64,000 bases of DNA from Namhaeicola litoreus. GTDB taxonomy: Bacteria; Bacteroidota; Bacteroidia; Flavobacteriales; Flavobacteriaceae. The DNA lies in the NCBI RefSeq assembly GCF_042679565.1, contig NZ_JBHTMY010000003.1:558001-622000 (forward strand). The letters are read 5' to 3'. Position numbers and translations under genes: made by a program. The notes beneath the pieces were generated by a model. That model was given only the letters and a program-made list of their open reading frames with translations, was not told the origin of the DNA and made no database searches. This document shows, one piece after another, positions 50,806 through 59,552 of this stretch; the stretch's first letter is position 1, and every line of letters starts with the position of its first letter.

Positions 50806-50897
50806 TTAGTAAATGGTTTAAATTTGTATGGCAAAATTGCAAAACATAATTCATAAATTTTTATTTAAATTTGCTATACTTATCATAAAAATAATTT

Positions 50898-51821
50898 ATG
50901 AACTATACGCTCAATCAGCTGAGGATATTTTTGAAAGTTTCTCAATATGAAAGCATTACCAAGGCAGCCATAGAGCTGCATTTAACACAACCTGCTGTCT
51001 CCATACAATTAAAAAATTTTCAGAATCAATTTGATCTACCTCTTTTTGAGGTCATCAATAAAAGGGTATTTATAACTGATTTTGGTAAAGAAATTGCTGA
51101 GGCCGCGGAAAAAATTCTTCAGGAAGTATATACCATCGAATATAAGACATTGGCTTACCAGGGCAAATTGGCCGGAAAATTGAAAATGTCGGTTGTATCA
51201 ACGGCTAAATATATCATTCCCTTTTTTCTTTCGGATTTTATCAAGGAACACGAAGGAATTGAACTTTTACTGGATGTAACCAATAAGAGTAAAGTGATTG
51301 AAAGTTTAGAGAATAACGAGGTAGATTATTCTATGGTGAGTGTACTGCCAGAAAGTTTATCTCTGGAATCGATCCAATTGATGAAAAACAAATTATATGT
51401 CATTGGGAATAATGAGAAAAAATTTGAAAAAGGCTTATATGAAAAGGATATTTTTGAATCAATTCCCTTAATTTATAGAGAGCAAGGGTCGGGCACGCGT
51501 TTGGTAATGGAGCGCTATATCAATCAAAATAAGCTACCCGTTCGAAAAAAAATGGAACTTACCTCGAATGAGGCGGTGAAACAAGCTGTTATTGCTGGTT
51601 TGGGTTACTCTATCATGCCACTGATAGGAATTAAAAATGAACTATTAAATGGTGAACTACAAATTATTCCTGTAGAAGGTTTTCCTATTGAATCAAATTG
51701 GTACTTAATTTGGTTAAAGAATAAAAAAATGACACGTATTGCTCAGGCTTTTCTGGATTATGTAAAAGAGGAAAAGGAGCAAATCATCAAAGATTATTTT
51801 AACTGGTTTGAAAAGTATTAG
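50898..51821 (+). CDS. LysR family transcriptional regulator
   Basis: A 307-residue LysR-type regulator. The N-terminal winged helix-turn-helix lies at 1-60 (LNQLRIFLKVSQYESITKAA, then HLTQPAVSIQLKNFQNQF), followed by the linker helix and a substrate-binding domain of two Rossmann-like lobes (about 90-300; SVVSTAKYIIPFFLSDFIKE). It is divergently placed to icd, the usual arrangement for a LysR gene and its target, so it may control icd in response to a TCA-cycle or amino-acid intermediate. That link is inference. I cannot define a T-N11-A site with confidence in the 92-base gap. Confidence 0.9.
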   Translation: MNYTLNQLRIFLKVSQYESITKAAIELHLTQPAVSIQLKNFQNQFDLPLFEVINKRVFITDFGKEIAEAAEKILQEVYTIEYKTLAYQGKLAGKLKMSVVSTAKYIIPFFLSDFIKEHEGIELLLDVTNKSKVIESLENNEVDYSMVSVLPESLSLESIQLMKNKLYVIGNNEKKFEKGLYEKDIFESIPLIYREQGSGTRLVMERYINQNKLPVRKKMELTSNEAVKQAVIAGLGYSIMPLIGIKNELLNGELQIIPVEGFPIESNWYLIWLKNKKMTRIAQAFLDYVKEEKEQIIKDYFNWFEKY

Positions 51822-51926
51822 AAAATGATGAAATTTGATTAATATTATCTCTATAAACTATCAAATATCATATTTTTCAAATCTGAGAATGAATACTTTC
51901 GGATGTTTAACTTAAAACTTTTTAAC

Positions 51927-52382
51927 ATGAGAAAACTTTTAATTCTGTTATTTATTTTTTCAGTACTATCCTGTCAACAAAATGACCAAAAATCTTCGGC
52001 TGCTAAATCTGAAAAGGCAGATATCGAACAATTGTTAAATGATTATTTAAATGCATGGAATAAGGGTGATATCGATACAGTTAGTGAACAGTTTAGCCCG
52101 GATGGAGTAGTGGTAAATGGAGGTAAGCATTACAAAGGATTGGTTGATATCAATCGCGGTTGGTTGAGATTGGCCGTCGGATTTGTCAATAATATAGAAG
52201 TAGCTCCCTACGTTTCGGGGACAAGTGGTGATGTAGCTTATTTATCGGGTAAATACACACTTGATCTCACACAAAATAACGGGGAAACAACACAAGATTC
52301 TGGAAATCTTTCTTTGGTATGGAAACGCCTGGATAATAATCAATGGAAATTGAGCCTGGTTCATATTGAGGCTTTCAAATAA
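51927..52382 (+). CDS. DUF4440/SnoaL-like lipoprotein
   Basis: A 151-residue lipoprotein from the ATG at 51927 (MRKLLILLFIFSVLSC), lipid-anchored at Cys16; an in-frame start at 51903 would add eight residues. The mature part is a cone-shaped alpha+beta domain of the NTF2/DUF4440 superfamily: helix IEQLLNDYLNAWNKGDIDTV, then strands with EQFSPDGVVVNGGKHYKG and a final WKLSLVHIEAF. Such domains bind small hydrophobic molecules or act as isomerases, but no active-site residue is clear. It ends just before a strong terminator (52403-52431). Confidence 0.85.
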   Translation: MRKLLILLFIFSVLSCQQNDQKSSAAKSEKADIEQLLNDYLNAWNKGDIDTVSEQFSPDGVVVNGGKHYKGLVDINRGWLRLAVGFVNNIEVAPYVSGTSGDVAYLSGKYTLDLTQNNGETTQDSGNLSLVWKRLDNNQWKLSLVHIEAFK

Positions 52383-52402
52383 CATATATCAAAAGACAAT
52401 AG

Positions 52403-52431
52403 AAAAAGGAGACTTTAAGTCTCCTTTTTTT
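52403..52431 (+). terminator. Rho-independent terminator after the DUF4440 gene
   Basis: AAAAGGAGACT (52404-52414), loop TTA, AGTCTCCTTTT (52418-52428), then TTT. A clean 10-11 bp stem with T-run. Confidence 0.85.
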
Positions 52432-52508
52432 ATGGATATAATCGAAGTCTTCAAAATCGTTGTTAATTTTTACTAAAATTTGATTGATCGAAAAAAAATG
52501 AATTTTAA

Positions 52509-52556
52509 TTTGATAAATAGTACGATTCGTATTATATTAGCAGTACGAATCGTACT
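52509..52556 (+). promoter_or_regulatory. PadR operon promoter with a 13-bp inverted-repeat operator
   Basis: TTTG at 52509-52512, 20 bases, then TATATTAG at 52533-52540 (one base off TAnnTTTG) form the promoter. AGTACGATTCGTA (52519-52531) and TACGAATCGTACT (52544-52556) are perfect inverted repeats, 12 bases apart, sitting in the spacer and at the expected start of transcription. Each half is also nearly palindromic by itself (TACGATTCGTA). This is a clear autoregulatory operator; the PadR ATG follows at 52562. Confidence 0.75.
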
Positions 52557-52561
52557 AAATT

Positions 52562-53098
52562 ATGAAATCAAATAATCCTACACTTTTAGACTTTGCCATT
52601 TTAGGATTGGTAAAAAAAGAAAATTTAAGCGGTTATCAAATTAGAAAAGTATTTGAAGAAACTGCGATGGGCAATTACAGCAGTAGCCCTGGGTCCATTT
52701 ATCCTTCGCTAAAAAGATTACAAAAACTTTCCTTAGTAGAGCAAAAATTAAATGAAGATACCCGAAAATCGCAATTTTCTATTACCGAAAATGGGCTTGC
52801 CGCTCTTAAAGATTGGATGCTCAGACCTATAGAATTGTCTGACGTTCAAAAGAATCTCGACGAACTCTTGCTTCGGTTTGCTTTTATGGATGGTTTGTTA
52901 GACGAGAAGGATGTGATGCACTTCTTGGAGTCGCTTAACATCCATCTCATTTCACATATTCAGAATTTACAAGAATTTTTACAGCAAACTGAAGATCAAA
53001 CTCCGCTTCATGGAAGATTGGCCATAGATCATGGGATTCGATCTTTGAATGCAACCTTGTCTTGGAGTAAAAATGTACTGCATCTTATCCAAAAATAA
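52562..53098 (+). CDS. PadR family transcriptional regulator
   Basis: A 178-residue PadR-type repressor. The winged helix-turn-helix occupies residues 5-85: LDFAILGLVKKENLSGYQIR, SPGSIYPSLKRLQKLSLVEQ and the wing NEDTRKSQFSITENGLAALK are all textbook. The C-terminal helical half (about 95-178) should form the dimer and bind an effector. It overlies its own operator, so it probably represses itself and the downstream membrane protein gene, which begins 6 bases after its stop. PadR regulators typically respond to aromatic acids, antibiotics or other toxic compounds. Confidence 0.93.
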   Translation: MKSNNPTLLDFAILGLVKKENLSGYQIRKVFEETAMGNYSSSPGSIYPSLKRLQKLSLVEQKLNEDTRKSQFSITENGLAALKDWMLRPIELSDVQKNLDELLLRFAFMDGLLDEKDVMHFLESLNIHLISHIQNLQEFLQQTEDQTPLHGRLAIDHGIRSLNATLSWSKNVLHLIQK

Positions 53099-53104
53099 AA
53101 TATT

Positions 53105-53962
53105 ATGAAAACAAATTTGATTTATCAAACAGCTTTAGGTTCAATCATTTTATTGTCAATACAATGGATGATTGGAGTTCTAACAGGAAGTGCTTTTGGG
53201 ATTGAAAAGGCACCATGGTTATTTTTCTCAGATGTATTGGTCGTTTTATTATTGGCTATGATCGCTAGGAATAATCGTTATGAGTCCGAAAAATTAATCG
53301 CTATTATTTTTAGTATATTTTTTGCCATTGGAAGCTTTAATATATTGGTGGAGGCCTTTATTTTTAATGTAACAGACCGAAGTGAAACAATTCGCCAAAT
53401 AGGAGTCAATGCCATCGAAATGGCACTATTTTCTTTTGTGTTTGTAAAGTATATCATAAAGAAGTCAGGCACCCATCAGGCAGGGTTCAATAAAAGGAAA
53501 CTAATGGGTTGGATTTGGAGGATTGTAACAGGTAATTTCATGTATCTGGTCTTTTATTTGTTAGCCGGTGCAGTTTTGTATTTGTCATATCCAAAGTTGA
53601 ATGAATTTTATGGCGATAAAATCCCTCCGATGGATCTTATCATCAAGACCCAATTGTTTTTGAGAGGCTTTGTTTTTATTGCTGTCGCTATATTGATCGA
53701 TCGCACGGTTAACTTACCAAAATATAAAAAGGCGATTTTAGTAGGATTGGTATTTTCGATCATCGGCGGTATTGCACCCCTCATCGTTCCAAATGATGCT
53801 ATGCCACAATTTGTGCGAATAGCCCATGGCTTTGAGGTGGGAATTTCTAATTTTATCTATGGATTTATCATGAGCATACTTTTTTATCAGAGTTTTTTAA
53901 GAACTGATCATATTGAAGATCAAAATTATCCAAAAGAAATAGGCTTGAATGAGGTTTTATAA
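53105..53962 (+). CDS. Multipass membrane protein co-transcribed with PadR
   Basis: A 285-residue integral membrane protein with about seven hydrophobic helices, a mid-protein segment VKYIIKKSGTHQAGFNKRKL that is probably cytoplasmic, and no recognised transporter signature. Gene order and the 6-base gap to padR make it a target of the same repressor, a layout often seen for export or stress-tolerance membrane proteins. The operon ends at a terminator at 53987-54019. I cannot name the family. Confidence 0.7.
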   Translation: MKTNLIYQTALGSIILLSIQWMIGVLTGSAFGIEKAPWLFFSDVLVVLLLAMIARNNRYESEKLIAIIFSIFFAIGSFNILVEAFIFNVTDRSETIRQIGVNAIEMALFSFVFVKYIIKKSGTHQAGFNKRKLMGWIWRIVTGNFMYLVFYLLAGAVLYLSYPKLNEFYGDKIPPMDLIIKTQLFLRGFVFIAVAILIDRTVNLPKYKKAILVGLVFSIIGGIAPLIVPNDAMPQFVRIAHGFEVGISNFIYGFIMSILFYQSFLRTDHIEDQNYPKEIGLNEVL

Positions 53963-53986
53963 AACAAGTGATCTTATATAAAATAA

Positions 53987-54022
53987 AAAAGAGTCTTTCA
54001 TAAATGAAGGACTCTTTTATTT
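53987..54022 (+). terminator. Rho-independent terminator after the PadR operon
   Basis: AAAAGAGTCTTTCA, loop TAAA, TGAAGGACTCTTTT followed by ATTTTT; about 14 pairs including one G-T wobble. The flanking A-run makes it usable by the convergent sulfatase gene. Confidence 0.85.
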
Positions 54023-54069
54023 TTAACTGAGTGTTTTACTCAATTGATCTGCAATGTTCTAAAAGTAAA

Positions 54070-55590
54070 TTAATCTTTTGGTTGACTTAAATTATCCATC
54101 ACCTGATCCAAGCTAAAACTCGCGGGTTTCATTCTTGGTGGGAAATCTTTAAAGCTTTCTAGCCATTTTGATACGTAGGCTTGCGCTGGTACTAACACAT
54201 ATGCTCTGTCAAATCTCCATTTAGAATATAGGTCAGCATCGTGGCTGGCTCTTTCGAAAGGATCGCCCCTTAATGTGTAAAGTGCAGGAACACGCAATGA
54301 AACAAACGGTTCGCTCCAAACTTCGAAACCATGGGCTCTTTGCTCCATAAAATGAATCTTCCATTGATCATATCTCAAAGCTGCCAAATCTCCACCGTCT
54401 GTCCAATATAAAAACTCTGCTCTTGGCCATTTTGCTTCACCTTTCAATGCAGGCATTAAGTTATAACCGTCTAAATGAACTTTGTAAGTTCGACCTATGG
54501 CAGATACCCCACCTTTTAAAAGTTTATCCTTGATATTGGCATCACCGGCAGCGGCCAATAAAGTTGGTAATAAATCTTCATGTGAGGCTACATCATTAAT
54601 TATTGTGCCGGGTTTTACAACACCAGGCCACCTGATTGCGGCAGGAACACGGTAACCACCTTCCCATTGGGTGTTCTTTTCACCTCTAAAAGGAGTCATT
54701 CCTCCATCAGGCCATAAAAATATTTCAGCACCATTATCAGTAGAATACATCACAATGGTATTGTCAGCAATTCCCAACTGATCTAACTTATCTAAAATTT
54801 GGCCTACGTGATTGTCATGTTCAACCATACCATCAGCGTAAATACCTAAACCTGTTTTGCCTTCTGCTTCTGGTCGCAAATGGGTATTTACATGCATTCT
54901 GGTTGAGTTCCACCATAAAAAGAAAGGCTTACCTGATTTATTGGCGCGATCAATAAAATCTAGTGCACCATCAGTTACCTCATAATCGATGGTTTCCATT
55001 CTCTTTTTAGTAAGTGGTCCCGTGTCTTCAATTTTTCCACCTGCCGTAGATTTGATGACGCCACGGGGTCCGAATTTCTTTTTAAATTCAGGATTTTGCG
55101 GATAATCTACATTTTCTGGTTCTTCTTCGGCATTTAAGTGATAAAGATTTCCCATAAATTCATCGAAACCGTGATTGGTGGGCAGATGTTCGTCCAGGTC
55201 ACCCAAGTGATTTTTACCGTACTGGGCAGTCATATATCCTTGAGCTTTGAGTAAACCGGCGACGGTTGGATCCTTAATTGAAATACCTTCTTTGGCTCCT
55301 GGAAGACCCACTTTTAACAAACCTGAACGGATTGGGCTTTGTCCTGTTAAAAATGCAGCACGACCGGCAGTACAACTTTGTTGTCCATACCAATCTGTAA
55401 ATAATGCGCCTTCTTTGGCAATGCGGTCAATGTTCGGGGTTTTATACCCCATCATTCCTAAGTTATATGCACTGATATTGAACCAGCCAATATCATCACC
55501 CCAAATAATAACGATATTAGGTTTTTTTTGTGCATACATGCCTATGGTCATCACCATAGCTAATAAAAAATAGAATGTTTTTTTAGTCAT
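54070..55590 (-). CDS. Sulfatase (arylsulfatase type), paralogue 1
   Basis: Exported sulfatase of family S1, 506 residues with a signal peptide at 1-20 (MYAQ). The active-site signature is QQSCTAGRAAFLTG with Cys73, which would be oxidised to formylglycine (C-x-A-x-R form). Metal ligands: GDDIGWFNISAYN (Asp-Asp near 32) and YSTDNGAEIFLWPDGG later. It resembles the sulfatases at 55711 and 59553 closely in layout, so the three share ancestry. No sulfatase-maturing enzyme is in the window. The substrate, probably a sulfated polysaccharide or aryl sulfate, is unknown. Confidence 0.93.
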   Translation of the reverse strand: MTKKTFYFLLAMVMTIGMYAQKKPNIVIIWGDDIGWFNISAYNLGMMGYKTPNIDRIAKEGALFTDWYGQQSCTAGRAAFLTGQSPIRSGLLKVGLPGAKEGISIKDPTVAGLLKAQGYMTAQYGKNHLGDLDEHLPTNHGFDEFMGNLYHLNAEEEPENVDYPQNPEFKKKFGPRGVIKSTAGGKIEDTGPLTKKRMETIDYEVTDGALDFIDRANKSGKPFFLWWNSTRMHVNTHLRPEAEGKTGLGIYADGMVEHDNHVGQILDKLDQLGIADNTIVMYSTDNGAEIFLWPDGGMTPFRGEKNTQWEGGYRVPAAIRWPGVVKPGTIINDVASHEDLLPTLLAAAGDANIKDKLLKGGVSAIGRTYKVHLDGYNLMPALKGEAKWPRAEFLYWTDGGDLAALRYDQWKIHFMEQRAHGFEVWSEPFVSLRVPALYTLRGDPFERASHDADLYSKWRFDRAYVLVPAQAYVSKWLESFKDFPPRMKPASFSLDQVMDNLSQPKD

Positions 55591-55659
55591 AAATAAAGGT
55601 TTTAATTAGTTTATACATTTAATTGTTAGTTAAAAATATAAAAAATTATTATCAAGGGT

Positions 55660-55691
55660 AAAAAAAAAAAGCCACAAAAATTGTGGCTTTT
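55660..55691 (-). terminator. Rho-independent terminator after sulfatase 2
   Basis: Minus-strand AAAAGCCACAA (55691-55681), loop TTT, TTGTGGCTTTT (55677-55667), then a run of T residues. An 11-bp perfect stem, placed 20 bases after the sulfatase stop. Confidence 0.85.
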
Positions 55692-55710
55692 AACTAAAAC
55701 TATTTTTCTA

Positions 55711-57276
55711 TTAATTTGAGGGCGCTGTGGTTAATTGTTGCAAGACTTTGTCAACACTTAAACTACCACTTTTTGCAGGTGGAAAAGCTTTAAATGATTC
55801 TATAAATTCTGCCACTATACTTTGAGCAGGAACCATCGTCCACATTTTCTCACCTTGCCAACGCAAATACATGCGGCTTTCATCTGGAGCTCTTTCATAA
55901 GGGTCTTGACGCATATTGACAATGATCGGCCAGCTAGGTGATTTTCTATAGGCAGTTGTTAGGTCTCCTTCAATGATTGAAAAGTGCACTTTCCAATCAT
56001 CATATCTAAGTGCGTTCAGATTTCCTCCAGCATCAAAGTAGAAAATTTCTCTTCTTTTTCCTACCTTATCTTTTCCCATTAACATATCCAGTTGGTTATA
56101 GCCATCTAAATGATTTTTAAAGGTTTTACCATTTGCTTTATAACCAGATTTAACTTTTTCAGTTAAATTGGGTTCGCCTACTGCAGCGGCCAAGGTTGGC
56201 ATCCAATCTTCATGGCTAAATATTCCATTAACTACAGATCCAGCAGGAATTTTGCCCGGCCATCTAACTAATTGGGGAACTCTAAATCCTCCTTCCCAAG
56301 TTGTTCCTTTCTCTCCTTTAAATGGAGAAGTTCCTCCATCTGGCCAACTCATCATTTCGGCACCATTATCAGTACTAAATACAACAATCGTATTGTCTGC
56401 AATGCCTAACTCATCCAGTTTATCGAGAAGCTTACCAACAACATAATCAAGTTCCATCATTCCATCACCATAAAGTCCACCTCCATTTGAGCTATTCACC
56501 CATTTTTCAGCAAGATGAGTCCAAACGTGCATTCTGGTACTATTATGCCATAAAAAGAAAGGCTTATTACTTTTCGCTTGTTCATCGATAAACTTTAAAG
56601 AGCGGTCAAGTAATTCCATTTCAACCGTTTCCATTTTCTTTTTAGTTAAGGGGCCATGGTCTTTAACTGTTTGATTGCCAACTTTACCCCATCTAGGATC
56701 TTCGGTTGCATCTGTTTTAGAGGTTGCATAAGATTCTAACACCCCTCTTGGACCGTATTTTGCATCAAATTCTGGATCCTTTGGATATTCAGGATCTTCT
56801 GGTTCTTCCTCAGAATTCAAGTGGTATAAATTACCATAAAAACGGTCAAAACCATGTACTGTGGGTAAGAACTCATTTCTGTCGCCTAAATGATTTTTGC
56901 CAATCTGCGCAGTGGCATAGCCATAATTCTTAAGCATATCCGCAATGGTCATGTCGGTAGCTCTAATACCTTCTTTAGCCCCCGGCATTCCAATGGTTAA
57001 CATTCCTGTTCTAAAAGGATGTTGTCCCATAATAAATGCTGCTCGTCCGGCAGTACAGCTTTGTTGTGCATAGGCATCCGTCATCAATGCTCCCTCATTG
57101 GCAATTCTGTCTATGTTCGGTGTCATTGGTTTTACCATACCTCGGTGATAGGCACTCACGTTATCTACACCAAGGTCATCACCCCAAATTACAATAATAT
57201 TGGGTTTCTGCTGGGCATAAAGTTGAGTAGTTAATGCTATCGTTAAAAGCGATAGCCAAAAATAATTTTTTTTCAT
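55711..57276 (-). CDS. Sulfatase (arylsulfatase type), paralogue 2
   Basis: Exported sulfatase of family S1, 521 residues with a signal peptide at 1-21 (LYAQ). Active-site signature QQSCTAGRAAFIMG with Cys74. Metal-binding WGDDLGVDNVSAYHRGMV and a later FSTDNGAEMMSWPDGG match paralogue 1. An insertion relative to the other two appears near YATSKTDATEDPRWGK. It lies 120 bases before the next sulfatase, each with its own likely transcription unit, since a terminator follows it. The PAS-HTH regulator is immediately upstream and may control it. Confidence 0.93.
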   Translation of the reverse strand: MKKNYFWLSLLTIALTTQLYAQQKPNIIVIWGDDLGVDNVSAYHRGMVKPMTPNIDRIANEGALMTDAYAQQSCTAGRAAFIMGQHPFRTGMLTIGMPGAKEGIRATDMTIADMLKNYGYATAQIGKNHLGDRNEFLPTVHGFDRFYGNLYHLNSEEEPEDPEYPKDPEFDAKYGPRGVLESYATSKTDATEDPRWGKVGNQTVKDHGPLTKKKMETVEMELLDRSLKFIDEQAKSNKPFFLWHNSTRMHVWTHLAEKWVNSSNGGGLYGDGMMELDYVVGKLLDKLDELGIADNTIVVFSTDNGAEMMSWPDGGTSPFKGEKGTTWEGGFRVPQLVRWPGKIPAGSVVNGIFSHEDWMPTLAAAVGEPNLTEKVKSGYKANGKTFKNHLDGYNQLDMLMGKDKVGKRREIFYFDAGGNLNALRYDDWKVHFSIIEGDLTTAYRKSPSWPIIVNMRQDPYERAPDESRMYLRWQGEKMWTMVPAQSIVAEFIESFKAFPPAKSGSLSVDKVLQQLTTAPSN

Positions 57277-57388
57277 AAGAATAAGATTTGGTTAGAAACA
57301 ACTATTTCGGATTGTATAATTTTCCGACCCTTAAGATACAATATTTGAAAATTCTACTTGAGCTATATAAGTAGACAAATAGTAGACA

Positions 57389-58225
57389 TCAAAATCTATT
57401 GACATAGTCATTTAAGGATTCATTCCTCAATAAATTCAATTTTTTTCTAAGTCTGTATCTACTTTTTTTAACTCCATCCTTTGTGATATTCAAAATGCTG
57501 GATATATGATCTGTAGACATTTTCATTTTGAGATATGCACATATTCTTAATTCGGCATTGGTGAGATTTGGATGTGCCTTTTGTAATTGCTTGAAAAAAT
57601 TATTATGAACCTCTATAAATCTATTTTTAAAAACCTCCCATGACTGATTTTCTTTGGGTTGGCTATTCAGTTCTTTTTCGAACTCAATCAGTGCTTTGCT
57701 TATCTCTGTCGGCTTTTTTAATGCAAGTTTTTTGATTCGGTTTTTCAGCTCTGATTCAATTTTAGTTTCTCTCGTTTTATCCAATGCAAAAGCGAGTAAT
57801 TCCCTTTCTTTCTTTTGCAAATTGATTTTTATGGAGTTTATTTTTATTTTGGTTTGGGCCAGCTTCTTTTTCGCATTAAAATATTCTGTCATATCAATGC
57901 CAACTCCCATAAAGAATAAAGTTTCACCAGAATAAAATGCATGTCCTTCAAATAAGAAGGGCAGGGTATTGCCATCCTTTAATTTTAGATTGGCGAATAC
58001 CTGCTTCACTGCACCCGTTTGTATAATTTCACCCAAACCGTCCTCAATGGTAGAATAATCTTCGGCATAAAAAAAATCGAACACATTTTTATGCTTTAAT
58101 TCCTTTGCAGAATAACCTGTTGTCGTTTCGTGATTTTTGTTCCAGTGGATCAATTCAAAAATTTCTCCGTTAAACTCATACACATAAAAAATACCCGGCA
58201 AAAACTCTACCAGTTGATTGTTCAA
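57389..58225 (-). CDS. PAS domain and LuxR-type HTH transcriptional regulator, TTG start
   Basis: A 278-residue cytosolic regulator. N-terminal PAS-like domain (about 8-115) with the phrases FELIHWNKNHETTTGYSAKE and LFFMGVGIDMTEYFNAKKKL; a coiled coil at 115-200; and a C-terminal helix-turn-helix of the LuxR/GerE type (about 215-278; LTNAELRICAYLKMKMSTDH, then ISSILNITKDGVKKSRYRLR). The only allowed start in frame is TTG at 58225, with no ATG upstream before a stop at about 58282; the exact start is uncertain. It sits between a sulfatase and a HAD lipoprotein, all on the minus strand, so it is a good candidate to regulate them. Confidence 0.82.
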   Translation of the reverse strand: MNNQLVEFLPGIFYVYEFNGEIFELIHWNKNHETTTGYSAKELKHKNVFDFFYAEDYSTIEDGLGEIIQTGAVKQVFANLKLKDGNTLPFLFEGHAFYSGETLFFMGVGIDMTEYFNAKKKLAQTKIKINSIKINLQKKERELLAFALDKTRETKIESELKNRIKKLALKKPTEISKALIEFEKELNSQPKENQSWEVFKNRFIEVHNNFFKQLQKAHPNLTNAELRICAYLKMKMSTDHISSILNITKDGVKKSRYRLRKKLNLLRNESLNDYVNRF

Positions 58226-58336
58226 AATAGAATTCAGGTCTATGTATTGCTTATTTTCGATGCTATCCGGATTCAGTTAATTTGGCAGAAATTTAATGAT
58301 TTGATCAATAAAATAGAGTGGAAAACATAGTGAAAT

Positions 58337-59383
58337 TTATTTCAATTCAAAAGGATAGATTACCTTCCAGTCGTTTTTCATGTCTACCACGGTCCAACCG
58401 TTTTTTGAGGCCTCTTCTAAACCTTTTTCGAGGCCACCAATAGGAGAACCTTTATCATAAGCCCATTCTCTTACCTCGTCTGTATGGTGAATGTACAGTT
58501 CAAAATTTTTCTTACTGTTTGAGGCAGACCATTGTAACATTTGTAGATCGCCGTCAGAATTACCTGCAGAAAAAATTGGTTTTTTGCCAATGTACTTATT
58601 GATGCCTACAGGTTTTCCCTCTTTATCATCAATAAAATCTATCTCTGGTAATCTTCTTATAACGGGGTTACCTTCGTTATAATCAAATTCAGTTTTAATT
58701 GAACTGCCAATAATTTGTTCAGACGGTATTTTGTAAACTTCTTGTACTATGGCTCTCATAAATTCTACCCCACCTCCAGAAACAATAAATGTCTTAAAAT
58801 TATTGGCGCGTAAATATTCTAATAACTCCAACATGGGTTGATACACCAATTGATCATAGGGCACATTTTTGGTTGGATGCTTTGATGTTTTGATCCAATC
58901 TTGTACTATTTTTTCAAACTCTTCGGTTGTTATTCCGGTATGAGACACCATCACCAATTCTGCCAAACCTTTGTGGCCTGATGCCATGATGGTTTTCATG
59001 TCATCCTCCAACACAGCTTTAAAAGGTTGTTTATTTTTCCATTCCGGATGATCCGCAGCCATGGTTTTGATTCTGTCTAAAGCAAATAATAACTGGAAAT
59101 AAGCGGGTTGTTCTGTCCATAAAGTACCATCGTTGTCGAAAGTAGCGATCCGATCCTGCACCTCCACATAGTTTACACTGTTTCTATCGGTCACTTCCTC
59201 AACAAAGGCGATGATATTCTTTTTTGCCTCCGTATCATTCCATGAGGGTAAATGATCTATGTCTATATTACTTTGGGCTATTTCCTCCTGGGTGACGGGC
59301 GAAATCTGCTTTTCTTGTTTGCAAGAAACAAATAACAATGTGACGAATAGTGACAATGTGTAAAAGTGAGCGCTCATTTTCAT
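58337..59383 (-). CDS. HAD-superfamily hydrolase, lipoprotein
   Basis: A 348-residue haloacid-dehalogenase-type phosphohydrolase with a lipoprotein signal (FVSC, Cys21), so it acts at the cell envelope. The HAD core is typical: motif I FDNDGTLWTEQP with Asp83 and Asp85, a mid-motif FIVSGGGVEFMRAI (II) and the acidic motif FSAGNSDGDLQMLQ (IV). The closely spaced sequence TEQPAYFQLLFALDRIKT is a feature of a group I recall beside arylsulfatases, which suggests it removes phosphate or acts on the desulfated product. That role is inferred from its place between sulfatases 2 and 3. Confidence 0.87.
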   Translation of the reverse strand: MKMSAHFYTLSLFVTLLFVSCKQEKQISPVTQEEIAQSNIDIDHLPSWNDTEAKKNIIAFVEEVTDRNSVNYVEVQDRIATFDNDGTLWTEQPAYFQLLFALDRIKTMAADHPEWKNKQPFKAVLEDDMKTIMASGHKGLAELVMVSHTGITTEEFEKIVQDWIKTSKHPTKNVPYDQLVYQPMLELLEYLRANNFKTFIVSGGGVEFMRAIVQEVYKIPSEQIIGSSIKTEFDYNEGNPVIRRLPEIDFIDDKEGKPVGINKYIGKKPIFSAGNSDGDLQMLQWSASNSKKNFELYIHHTDEVREWAYDKGSPIGGLEKGLEEASKNGWTVVDMKNDWKVIYPFELK

Positions 59384-59473
59384 GTTAAATTTTGATTTAG
59401 TTGATAGGTTATAAAATTACTGAAATTGAAAAGATTAAAAGTTTAAAGATAAAACTTGTTGACATAGAAAACA

Positions 59474-59504
59474 AATGACCTTCAACTTGGGGTAGAAGGT
59501 CATT
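59474..59504 (-). terminator. Rho-independent terminator after sulfatase 3
   Basis: Minus-strand AATGACCTTC (59504-59495), loop of 11, GAAGGTCATT (59483-59474), then TGTTTTC. A perfect 10-bp stem. It separates sulfatase 3 from the HAD gene. Confidence 0.7.
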
Positions 59505-59552
59505 CGGTAATTTTAAACTAATAATCAGGCTGAATGATCAGGCCACTTTTTA

